Assembly: GCA_024691145.1 (NCBI GenBank)
Contig: JAILNW010000002.1
Location: 1-9,501, forward strand
Source of the DNA: Lachnospiraceae bacterium
GTDB taxonomy: Bacteria; Bacillota; Clostridia; Lachnospirales; Lachnospiraceae
Direction of reading: 5' to 3'
DNA length: 9,501 nucleotides
This document shows positions 1 through 5,514 of the stretch, piece after piece. The position numbers and the translations under genes are program-made. The notes below the pieces were generated by a model. The model saw only the letters and a list, made by a program, of their open reading frames with translations. It was not told the DNA's origin and made no database searches. Every line of letters begins with the position of its first letter. The stretch's first letter is position 1.

Positions 1-137
1 AGATATTCGAAATAGAAACTAGTAAAAAGTATAATAATCTGAAAAAAATGTATATATACAATACTTTAAAGAATTATTATTTACAAGACGATGTATTTGC
101 AGAATATACAAATAATAAGGAAAAATTATGGGATTAG
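1..137 (+). CDS. 3' end of an unidentified gene entering from the left edge
   Basis: The frame starting at base 3 is open from the window edge to a TAG at 135-137, giving 44 C-terminal residues that begin IFEIETSKKY and end NKEKLWD. The tail is rich in Lys, Asn and Tyr and shows no recognisable motif. Its end overlaps the ATG of the next gene at 128 by 10 bases, the usual arrangement of translationally coupled genes, which supports this being a real gene end. Because the start lies outside the window, it could be an intact upstream gene or another 5'-truncated remnant like those found further along. The product is unknown. Confidence 0.6.
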   Translation, partial: IFEIETSKKYNNLKKMYIYNTLKNYYLQDDVFAEYTNNKEKLWD

Positions 138-475
138 TACAGATTAAGATAAAAAATGATGATAAAATAAATACATATATTAAAACAATAAGAGATTTCG
201 ATAAGTCTGTTTCAATTGGCGATATAAAAAGAAAAATTGAATCTAATCAGTTTGTATATGAGTTTGATTTGTCAGGAAACCAATGGATTCACATGGAGAA
301 TATGACACAGTACCAGTGGCATATGAGTTTTCTTGATTTTGTAAAGGAACTTAATAATAAAGGAGCAGAACTAGAGATTTTCATTAATGGAAATAAAGAA
401 AGCATGGTATATTTGGAGAACAAGCTTCAAATGATGAAAGAGATTATGGAAGACTGCGAAAAATATCCAGATTAA
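128..475 (+). CDS. Small uncharacterised protein (115 aa)
   Basis: The ATG at 128 has an AAGGA Shine-Dalgarno sequence at 117-121 and overlaps the end of the preceding gene. The product is soluble and acidic to neutral, with no signal peptide or membrane segment. It opens with a short beta-like stretch (MGLVQIKIKN), has a central aromatic segment around residues 50-70 (NQWIHMENM, QYQWHMSFLDF), and ends in a probable helix over the last 25 residues. I do not recognise the family. Size, composition and position in an accessory array would fit an immunity-type or other orphan protein, but nothing in the sequence proves this. It is probably co-transcribed with the gene before it. Confidence 0.75.
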   Translation: MGLVQIKIKNDDKINTYIKTIRDFDKSVSIGDIKRKIESNQFVYEFDLSGNQWIHMENMTQYQWHMSFLDFVKELNNKGAELEIFINGNKESMVYLENKLQMMKEIMEDCEKYPD

Positions 476-479
476 GTAC

Positions 480-508
480 TTGCTTTATATGTGTATAGTT
501 GATACGAT
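480..508 (+). promoter_or_regulatory. Possible extended -10 promoter for the gene at 550
   Basis: TTGCTT at 480-485 and TACGAT at 503-508 are separated by 17 bases, and a TG pair at 500-501 sits one base before the -10, giving an extended -10 element. The -35 matches the sigma-A consensus poorly (3 of 6) and the -10 moderately (4 of 6). The downstream start is about 40 bases away. It is plausible but not strong. Confidence 0.35.
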
Positions 509-549
509 ATTTATTAAAAAATGTTTGAGATTTTTATGGAGGTGTGTTT

Positions 550-981
550 ATGGGAATGTTTTCACATAATGATTACAAAACATATAAGTGCTTATTTAGA
601 TTTTATGAGTATTTAGGATTCCCGACAATACAGGCATATGGAGTTATAAATTATAAGATGAGATACTTTAGTGCAGATTATGCTATAAAAACTTTACATC
701 ACAGCATGTGGGAAGATGGCAGATATGATAAACTTGCTGAGGATTTAAAAAAAGCAGAAGGAAAGACAGAGATAGAAGTACTTGTTAAAATGAAAGATGA
801 AGAGCCAGATAAGTTTAAGATTGATTTGAAAAAATTTGGAGAAGCAATAGGTAATTCTGATATAGAGAATTTTGAACTTAGTGGATATTTGATTTCGGAC
901 CATTCAATTACTTGTTATGAGGATCCGAAGGATGTAGAAGAGTTCAAAAAGAAAGGTTGGCTTAGAGAAAAAAGAGAATAA
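550..981 (+). CDS. Uncharacterised protein (143 aa)
   Basis: The start is placed at ATG 550. A strong GGAGG lies at 538-542, seven bases before it. An upstream in-frame GTG at 544 would overlap that ribosome site and is rejected. The protein is soluble and charged. Its N-terminal part is rich in aromatics (residues about 5-50, with FRFYEYLGF and a following YGVINYKMRYF). A Lys/Glu-rich helical middle follows, and the tail ends KKKGWLREKRE. No catalytic motif, signal peptide or membrane helix is visible and I do not recognise the family. A possible promoter lies directly upstream, so it may begin a transcription unit. Its stop codon is immediately followed, in the same frame, by the remnant of an acetyltransferase gene. 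Confidence 0.75.
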   Translation: MGMFSHNDYKTYKCLFRFYEYLGFPTIQAYGVINYKMRYFSADYAIKTLHHSMWEDGRYDKLAEDLKKAEGKTEIEVLVKMKDEEPDKFKIDLKKFGEAIGNSDIENFELSGYLISDHSITCYEDPKDVEEFKKKGWLREKRE

Positions 982-1170
982 GTTAAAAGAACAATGTGGA
1001 GAGAAAACACAAGTATTATTACTTACAGTGTATATACATATCCACAATACAGAGTTCAAAGAAGATTTGGAGTATTATTAGAACATATATGTAAACTTGC
1101 AAAAGAAGATGGGCATAGCAGAGTATATGTAGCTACTGAAGAAGATGTACTTGTTTTGAATTTAAAATAA
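982..1170 (+). pseudogene. Decayed 3' end of a GNAT acetyltransferase gene
   Basis: Directly after the TAA at 979-981 the same frame is open to a TAA at 1168-1170. It contains a 58-codon stretch from ATG 994 with no Shine-Dalgarno sequence. The translation resembles the C-terminal third of a GNAT N-acetyltransferase: YTYPQYR, then LLEHICKLAKEDGHSRVYVATEED, written here as LLEHICKLAKEDG and HSRVYVATEED, which matches the strand, acetyl-CoA loop and helix of that fold. The loop that should read R-G-x-G-x-G is degraded to RVQRRFG. The expected closing LYEKxGF segment is missing, apparently through a small deletion and frame change after codon GAT at 1141-1146. The N-terminal half is absent. It is probably not translated into an active enzyme. 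Confidence 0.7.
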
Positions 1171-1189
1171 AAAAGAAAAAGGTGATTTT

Positions 1190-1816
1190 GTGGCTTTCGA
1201 TTATAAAAAGGAATATAAGGAATTCTATATGCCTAAAAATAAGCCAGGTATTGTAGAGATTCCCAAGATGAATTATATTGCGGTAAGAGGCAAAGGAAAT
1301 CCTAATGACGAAGATGGAGATTATAAAAAATCATTAGCCTTACAATATGCAATTGCATATACAATTAAAATGAGTTATAAGGGTACGCATAAAATTGAAG
1401 GCTTTTTTGAATATGTAGTACCACCATTAGAAGGCTTCTGGTGGCAGGATGGTGTTAAGGGAATTGATTATACAAGAAAAGATGATTTTAACTTTATATC
1501 TTTAATAAGACTTCCTGACTTTGTAACAAAGGAAGAATTTGACTGGGCTGTAAGTCAAGCCACAAAAAAGAAAAAACTTGACTTTTCAAAAGTTGAGTTT
1601 TTTACATATAATGAAGGACTATGTGTTCAGTGCATGCATATTGGGAGTTATGATAATGAACCAGAAACAGTTGAATTAATGCACGAATATATGAGAAAAA
1701 AAGGATATACCCTTGATATTACTGATACAAGATATCATCACGAAATATATCTTAGTGACCCAAGAAAATGTGATGTAAGTAAACTTAAAACAGTAATCAG
1801 ACATCCAATAAAATAA
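1190..1816 (+). CDS. GyrI-like small-molecule-binding protein (208 aa)
   Basis: This is a stand-alone GyrI-like (SOUL/effector-binding fold) protein of the COG4832 type. Family hallmarks are MNYIAVRGKGNPN near the N-terminus (residues 27-40), PPLEGFWW at 78-85, the Glu-bearing segment VEFFTYNEGLCVQCMH at about 135-150 followed by IGSYDNEP, and the closing HHEIYLSDPR at 183-192 with a final RHP. The length is normal and it looks intact. The start is a GTG with AAGGTGAT at 1179-1186. Relatives bind hydrophobic small molecules. Some GyrI-like proteins are reported to hydrolyse cyclopropane-containing genotoxins, so a drug-sequestering or detoxifying role is reasonable but inferred. No DNA-binding domain is fused. 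The next gene follows after 28 bases, suggesting co-transcription. Confidence 0.88.
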   Translation: MAFDYKKEYKEFYMPKNKPGIVEIPKMNYIAVRGKGNPNDEDGDYKKSLALQYAIAYTIKMSYKGTHKIEGFFEYVVPPLEGFWWQDGVKGIDYTRKDDFNFISLIRLPDFVTKEEFDWAVSQATKKKKLDFSKVEFFTYNEGLCVQCMHIGSYDNEPETVELMHEYMRKKGYTLDITDTRYHHEIYLSDPRKCDVSKLKTVIRHPIK

Positions 1817-1844
1817 GAAAAATAAATGAAAAGAGGGGATTGTA

Positions 1845-2894
1845 GTGGATTTAATAGTAATTATAGGAAGCGGTGCTGTAGGCAAGATGACCGTTGGGCA
1901 GGAATTAGTCAAAATCACAGATTTTAGATTATTTCATAATCATATGATGATAGAACCAGTTATGGAAATATTTGGAAAATGCGATGGAGCAATTATAAAC
2001 CGACTTAGAAATGATATTTTTGAAGAATTTATGAAAACAAAATTTCAGGGCATGATTTTTACTTTCATGTGGGCATTTGATAGGAAGGAAGATTGGGATT
2101 ATCTTAAGTCTGTAACGGATAAGTTCGAGAAAACAGGTGGAACGGTGTATTATGTTGAACTTGTTGCAGACCAGACTGTAAGACTTAAAAGAAATGGTAC
2201 TGAAAACAGATTGTTAAATAAAGCTTCTAAACGAGATGTTGAAATTTCAAATGACAGATTAAGACGAGAGGATTCAAAATTCAGGCTTGTAAGCAATAAA
2301 GGTGAAGTACCATTTGATAATTATATAAAGATTGATAATACAAATCTTGACGCAGATAAGGTTGCATTAATGATAAAGGAACACTTTAATCTTCCAGGGA
2401 AGAGCATAGGAGACTTATATAATAGTATTTACCTTGAGGAAGTTAATAATAAAGATATTGAAGAACTTTATAATATGCAGATTGAGAGCTTTATGCCATT
2501 ATATGAAAAATATCATGATGACCTTTCGCCTGCAATTGAACCTTTGGAAAATGTTATTAAAAGAGCCAATAATCCTGACAGAAAGTATTATTTTATAACG
2601 AAGGACAGTGCAAGAGTAGGTGTAATTAACATTGGAACAAAGAATAATAATAAAGATGTTTATTACATTTCTCCTATATTTGTAGCACCAAAATACCAAA
2701 ACAGGGGCTATGGATATATTGGAATCCTTAAAGCATTTGAAAAGTATAATGATGCTAAGGAATGGCGGCTGGAAACAATTCTTCAGGAAAAGGGAAATTG
2801 TCATCTTTACGAAAAGTGTGGATTTGTTCGTACGGATGAAGAAATTGTGGTAAATGATAAGATGACTCTTATTGGATATGTAAAGAAAGTATAA
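1845..2894 (+). CDS. Fusion of a P-loop kinase-like domain and a GNAT acetyltransferase (349 aa)
   Basis: The start is a GTG at 1845 with a GAGGGGAT-type ribosome site just upstream. Residues 1 to about 185 form a small P-loop NTPase resembling shikimate or nucleoside kinases. The Walker A loop is GSGAVGKM at 8-15, with Met where Ser/Thr is usual and a Thr following. FHNHMMIEP is at 30-38, and an Arg-rich lid-like region spans about 113-147. Residues about 196-349 form a complete GNAT domain: ISPIFVAPKYQ at 275-285, the acetyl-CoA loop QNRGYG at 285-290, and NCHLYEKCGF at 318-327. The two halves are joined by about ten residues (PGKSIGDLYNS). Both domain types often modify small molecules or antibiotics, so a bifunctional modifying enzyme is plausible, but substrates cannot be read from sequence. 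A kptA fragment follows the stop directly. Confidence 0.87.
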   Translation: MDLIVIIGSGAVGKMTVGQELVKITDFRLFHNHMMIEPVMEIFGKCDGAIINRLRNDIFEEFMKTKFQGMIFTFMWAFDRKEDWDYLKSVTDKFEKTGGTVYYVELVADQTVRLKRNGTENRLLNKASKRDVEISNDRLRREDSKFRLVSNKGEVPFDNYIKIDNTNLDADKVALMIKEHFNLPGKSIGDLYNSIYLEEVNNKDIEELYNMQIESFMPLYEKYHDDLSPAIEPLENVIKRANNPDRKYYFITKDSARVGVINIGTKNNNKDVYYISPIFVAPKYQNRGYGYIGILKAFEKYNDAKEWRLETILQEKGNCHLYEKCGFVRTDEEIVVNDKMTLIGYVKKV

Positions 2895-3100
2895 AAGGTC
2901 TCATTCCACAAAGCAGACTTTATGTACATCTTTCACCAGATGTTGAAACTGCAATAGCAGTGGGAAAAAGACATGGAAAACCTATTGTTTATAAAATTCT
3001 TGCAGGTGAAATGTACAGACAGGGATTTGAGTTTTATAAATCTGTAAATGGAGTGTGGCTTACAGGCAAAGTTCCGACAAAATTTTTGAGGGAAGAATAG
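2895..3100 (+). pseudogene. kptA: 3' fragment of an RNA 2'-phosphotransferase (kptA/tpt1) gene
   Basis: Starting at the stop codon of the P-loop/GNAT gene, in a different frame from it, an uninterrupted reading runs 68 codons to a TAG at 3098-3100. It begins KGLIPQSRLYVHLSPD and contains AVGKRHGKP, FEFYKSVNGVWLT and GKVP. These are the conserved C-terminal blocks of KptA/Tpt1, which removes an internal 2'-phosphate from RNA using NAD+. The N-terminal half, including the family's conserved Arg-His, is missing, and no start codon or ribosome site precedes the fragment. The preserved residues suggest recent truncation. The junction falls exactly at the end of the preceding gene, as expected if that gene's arrival removed the 5' half of a resident kptA. 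Confidence 0.88.
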
Positions 3101-3152
3101 GCAGAACATTAAAAATTCACATAATAAACATTAAATATTCAATTATTCATGT

Positions 3153-3182
3153 AATAATATTCTTGAATTAAATATTATTTTT
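3153..3182 (+). repeat. AT-only inverted repeat ahead of the small membrane-protein gene
   Basis: AATAATATT at 3153-3161 and AATATTATT at 3171-3179 form a perfect 9-bp inverted repeat around a 9-base loop. It is followed by five T residues ending at 3182, and GGAGG begins at 3183. It could be a weak terminator for upstream transcription or simply AT-rich chance structure, because it contains no G-C pair. The rest of the 3101-3196 gap is AT-rich and shows no promoter that I would defend. Confidence 0.3.
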
Positions 3183-3196
3183 GGAGGTTTTTTTAT

Positions 3197-3553
3197 ATGA
3201 AAAAAAGTTGGTTTATTGTAGCAGGAATAGTGATTTTTTTAATTGCTGGCATTTCAGCATATGTTTTGTTTAAAAATGCAGACATAGCTGATAAGACTTT
3301 CTATATGGAAAATGGAGATAGTCAAATTACAATTAATGCCGATGGTACAGCAAGATATATTACAAGCATAGCAAGCAGTGCAAGTGGAGAATCTGACTGG
3401 ACAAGAGAAAAAAACACTTTAGAGGTTGTTTATGGAGATGCAAAACTTAAGTTCACTATTGCTGATGATATCTTAACATTCATTGAAGATGGTTCAAAAA
3501 ACTACGATGAATTAAAACTTAAAAATGGCGACAGATTTATTGCAAATAAATAA
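3197..3553 (+). CDS. Small membrane-anchored extracytoplasmic protein (118 aa)
   Basis: The ATG at 3197 has GGAGG at 3183-3187. Residues 1-4 are MKKS, followed by one hydrophobic segment at about 5-25 (WFIVAGIVIFLIAGISAYVLF). With no cysteine there is no lipobox, so this is a membrane anchor or an uncleaved signal rather than a lipoprotein. The remaining roughly 90 residues look like a small beta-rich domain: alternating strands such as SQITINADGTARYI, LEVVYGDAKLKFTI and LKLKNGDRF, with DG/GD turns. This resembles small lipocalin-like or META-like exported domains, but I cannot assign a family. It ends 22 bases before a strong terminator, so it is the last gene of its unit. Its function is unknown, and it probably faces the cell exterior. 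Confidence 0.78.
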   Translation: MKKSWFIVAGIVIFLIAGISAYVLFKNADIADKTFYMENGDSQITINADGTARYITSIASSASGESDWTREKNTLEVVYGDAKLKFTIADDILTFIEDGSKNYDELKLKNGDRFIANK

Positions 3554-3558
3554 ACCAA

Positions 3559-3587
3559 TTGAATTTTGTAAGATAAAAAGGTATAAT
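3559..3587 (+). promoter_or_regulatory. Sigma-A-type promoter for the zinc-ribbon gene, overlapping the upstream terminator
   Basis: TTGAAT at 3559-3564 (4 of 6 to the -35 consensus) and a perfect TATAAT at 3582-3587 are separated by exactly 17 bases. Transcription would start near 3594, inside the loop of the terminator hairpin at 3576-3619. The new transcript would therefore lack the 5' arm and could not fold the terminator. The downstream ATG is at 3633, preceded by AGGAGG. The geometry is visible; promoter activity is inferred. Confidence 0.65.
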
Positions 3588-3619
3588 GACATTAATATTG
3601 TTATACCTTTTGTTTTTTT
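3576..3619 (+). terminator. Intrinsic terminator after the small membrane-protein gene
   Basis: AAAAGGTATAA at 3576-3586 pairs perfectly with TTATACCTTTT at 3601-3611 (11 bp, 14-base loop). It is followed by one G and seven T residues at 3613-3619, the standard shape of a Rho-independent terminator. The stem is AT-rich with two G-C pairs. The T-run touches the next gene's AGGAGG, so that gene depends on readthrough or on the promoter embedded in the 5' arm. Confidence 0.8.
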
Positions 3620-3632
3620 AGGAGGAAAAATT

Positions 3633-3830
3633 ATGAAGTGCAGAGATTGCAATGTTGAATTATTTAAATCAACTTTACAGGGATTTCATGGAGAAACTGT
3701 TCTTGTTAACAAGAAAAAAGGAATATTTGAAGTGGCACATATGAGTAAAGTTTCATGTATGGTTTGTCCAAAGTGTGGATTGGTGCAACTTTATGCAGAT
3801 GATGTGAAAGAACTGAATAATCCATATTAA
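3633..3830 (+). CDS. Zinc-ribbon protein (65 aa)
   Basis: ATG 3633 is the correct start: AGGAGG lies at 3620-3625, whereas upstream in-frame sequence runs through the terminator hairpin. The protein opens MKCRDC, giving a CxxC pair at residues 3 and 6. A second cluster, CMVCPKCG, has cysteines at 42, 45 and 48, giving a four- or five-cysteine zinc ribbon. Between them is a roughly 35-residue beta-like insert (TLQGFHGETVLVNKKKGIFEV). Small proteins of this build are common in Firmicutes and mostly uncharacterised; they may bind zinc as structural or nucleic-acid/protein-binding units. No membrane segment is present. It has its own probable promoter overlapping the preceding terminator and is followed after 40 bases by the nucleoside phosphorylase gene, probably in the same transcript. 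Confidence 0.85.
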   Translation: MKCRDCNVELFKSTLQGFHGETVLVNKKKGIFEVAHMSKVSCMVCPKCGLVQLYADDVKELNNPY

Positions 3831-3870
3831 TTATAAAGGAAATTTTGAAAGTAGAAGAAGGAGAAAAAAT

Positions 3871-4635
3871 ATGATAACAGAAACTTTTGACAATAAGTCA
3901 CCAGCAAAAATCAACCCATGGGTTAATGAGAATGCCCCAGAGTTAGATGTGTGTATTTTAACTTTTTCTAAGGTGGTTTTGGAAAATGTACTTGCAACAT
4001 ATGATTGTGAGAAAATTGGTGAGATGACAGATGTTGCAGGAACAAGAGATATTTACAAAATTGATTACAAGGGAAAGAAGATAGGATTATTCCAGACATT
4101 TGTAGGGGCACCTTCATGTGCAGGTTCAATTGAATGTTCTTATTCTCAGATTAAAACTAAAAAGTATATTCTTTTTGGTGGTGCAGGATGTCTTAACAAA
4201 GAGATTGCTCATGGAAGAATTATGATTCCAAATGAAGCATACAGAGATGAGGGAACATCATATCATTATGCAGAGCCAAGCGATTATATAGAGGTTAAGA
4301 ATCATGACATTGTTGCAGAATTTATGAGAAAATATGAACTTCCTTATGTGGAGGGAAGAACTTGGACAACAGATGCATTTTTCAGAGAAACAGAAACAAA
4401 TTTTGAAAAAAGAAAAAGCGAAGGATGTATTTCTGTAGAAATGGAATGTGCAGCAGTTCAGGCTGTATGTACCTTCAGAGGACTTGACTTGTATGTATTC
4501 TTTACAGGTGGAGATTTGCTTGACTGTCCTGTTTGGGATGAAAGAAGAAAAGAAGGCGAAATTAAAGGCTCACAAGATGATCCACATCATTTTGATATAG
4601 CTATTGAACTGGCATGTTTTGTAGGTGACAAATAA
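3871..4635 (+). CDS. Nucleoside phosphorylase family protein (254 aa)
   Basis: The ATG at 3871 has AAGGAG at 3858-3863. The protein belongs to the PNP/UDP phosphorylase superfamily, which cleaves the glycosidic bond of nucleosides with phosphate, or of related compounds by hydrolysis. Visible signatures are the phosphate/ribose-side strand-loop with FVGAPSCAGSIE at about 77-88, LFGGAGCLN at 101-109, GRTWTTDAFFRET at 162-174, the ribose-binding VEMECAA at 189-195, and a late Asp in FFTGGDLLDCP (210-220). The length is standard. An N-terminal extension (MITETFDNKSPAKINPWVNE) precedes the core. The exact substrate cannot be told: this group is divergent from well-studied deoD and udp enzymes. 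It may serve nucleoside salvage or act on a modified nucleoside. The methyltransferase gene starts eight bases after its stop. Confidence 0.88.
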   Translation: MITETFDNKSPAKINPWVNENAPELDVCILTFSKVVLENVLATYDCEKIGEMTDVAGTRDIYKIDYKGKKIGLFQTFVGAPSCAGSIECSYSQIKTKKYILFGGAGCLNKEIAHGRIMIPNEAYRDEGTSYHYAEPSDYIEVKNHDIVAEFMRKYELPYVEGRTWTTDAFFRETETNFEKRKSEGCISVEMECAAVQAVCTFRGLDLYVFFTGGDLLDCPVWDERRKEGEIKGSQDDPHHFDIAIELACFVGDK

Positions 4636-4643
4636 GGTATTTT

Positions 4644-5432
4644 ATGGATATAAAAGATAATAGAATTGACGCTGGAAAGGCCTTTGACTGGGGAAGAACC
4701 TCAAAGGAATATGCAAAGTACAGAGATATTTATCCAGAGATTTTTTACAAGAAAATAGCAGACAGGGGACTTTGTGTTAATGGACAAAAGGTTCTTGATC
4801 TTGGAACCGGTACAGGTGTTCTTCCAAGAAATATGTATAAATATGGTGCAAAGTGGACTGGTACAGATATTTCTCCTGAACAAATTGAACAGGCACAGAT
4901 ACTGAGTGATGCATCAAATATGGATATAGATTATATTACTGTTTCCACTGAAGATATTGATTTTAAAGCTGAGAGTTTTGATGTAATAACAGCCTGTCAG
5001 TGTTTCTGGTACTTTAAGCATGATATTGTTATACCTAAGCTATTTAATCTACTTAAACCTGGTGGAAAACTGGTGATATTATATATGGCCTGGCTGCCAT
5101 TCGAAGATACAATTGCAGGTAAAAGTGAGAAATTAGTTTTAAAATATAATCCAAATTGGAGTGGTGCAAGGGAAACAAAACACCCAATATCAATACCTGA
5201 TATAGCATTTAAATATTTTGAACTTAAGGAACACGAAGAATATGATATAATGGTGCCATTTACAAGAGAGTCCTGGCATGGAAGAATGTTTGCCTGCAGA
5301 GGAGTTGGAGCATCGCTTTCTAAAGAGGAACTAAAAAAATGGGATAAAGAGCATAAGGAATTACTTAATAAGATTGCACCAGAAGAATTCAAGATACATC
5401 ATTATGCAGCAATCAGTGTATTAGAAAAATAA
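4644..5432 (+). CDS. Class I SAM-dependent methyltransferase (262 aa)
   Basis: The start is ATG 4644. An AAGGT ribosome site at 4634-4638 overlaps the stop of the preceding gene, indicating translational coupling. The Rossmann-type methyltransferase core shows motif I VLDLGTGTG at residues 50-58, an acidic residue after strand 2 in WTGTDIS (71-77), a predicted adenine-binding segment near VSTEDIDF (100-107), SFDVITACQCFWYF at 111-124, and LLKPGGKL at 136-143. Family members transfer a methyl group from S-adenosylmethionine to small molecules. The C-terminal 110 residues, including FTRESWHGRMFACRG (about 205-220), form the likely substrate cap. The substrate is unknown. Coupling to a nucleoside phosphorylase hints at a nucleoside-like or thio/purine compound, but that is inference. 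The stop is followed at once by an orphan coding tail. Confidence 0.9.
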   Translation: MDIKDNRIDAGKAFDWGRTSKEYAKYRDIYPEIFYKKIADRGLCVNGQKVLDLGTGTGVLPRNMYKYGAKWTGTDISPEQIEQAQILSDASNMDIDYITVSTEDIDFKAESFDVITACQCFWYFKHDIVIPKLFNLLKPGGKLVILYMAWLPFEDTIAGKSEKLVLKYNPNWSGARETKHPISIPDIAFKYFELKEHEEYDIMVPFTRESWHGRMFACRGVGASLSKEELKKWDKEHKELLNKIAPEEFKIHHYAAISVLEK

Positions 5433-5512
5433 ATAGAGGATTACAGGAACTTGCTGAAAAAGGTGAGGTTACACTTGTAACATTAGATGATATGTATATT
5501 GGAGGAACATAA
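5433..5512 (+). pseudogene. Orphan 3' tail of an unidentified gene
   Basis: From base 5435 a frame different from that of the methyltransferase reads 25 codons to a TAA at 5510-5512: RGLQELAEKGEV, then TLVTLDDMYIGGT. The sequence is protein-like (balanced helix then strand), yet has no usable start codon and no ribosome site. It contains the GGAGG (5501-5505) that serves the next gene. It therefore looks like the end of a gene whose 5' part was lost. I do not recognise the family. With only 26 codons, a chance open frame cannot be excluded. Its position just after the methyltransferase stop matches the other remnants in the window. Confidence 0.45.
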
Positions 5513-5514
5513 TT

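Noticed and set aside
544..549. GTG at 544 as the start of the 143-aa gene
   Set aside because: It overlaps the GGAGG ribosome site at 538-542, leaving no spacing. ATG 550 has ideal spacing.
3525..3632. Upstream extension of the zinc-ribbon gene beginning inside the preceding gene
   Set aside because: The extension runs through the terminator hairpin and a probable promoter, while ATG 3633 has a near-perfect AGGAGG.
3831..3874. Possible fifth gene tail (reading EILKVEEGEKI and a TGA overlapping the phosphorylase ATG)
   Set aside because: It has only about a dozen codons, mostly A/G bases that also make up the ribosome site. Too short to separate from chance.
4701..5392. Minus-strand open frames opposite the methyltransferase gene, and similar ones at 1676-1918, 2499-2804, 5769-6061, 6731-6931, 8205-8456 and 8682-8867
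   Set aside because: They lie opposite well-supported genes, lack ribosome sites and have biased compositions (Ser/Phe/Ile/Leu-rich), as expected of antisense shadows.
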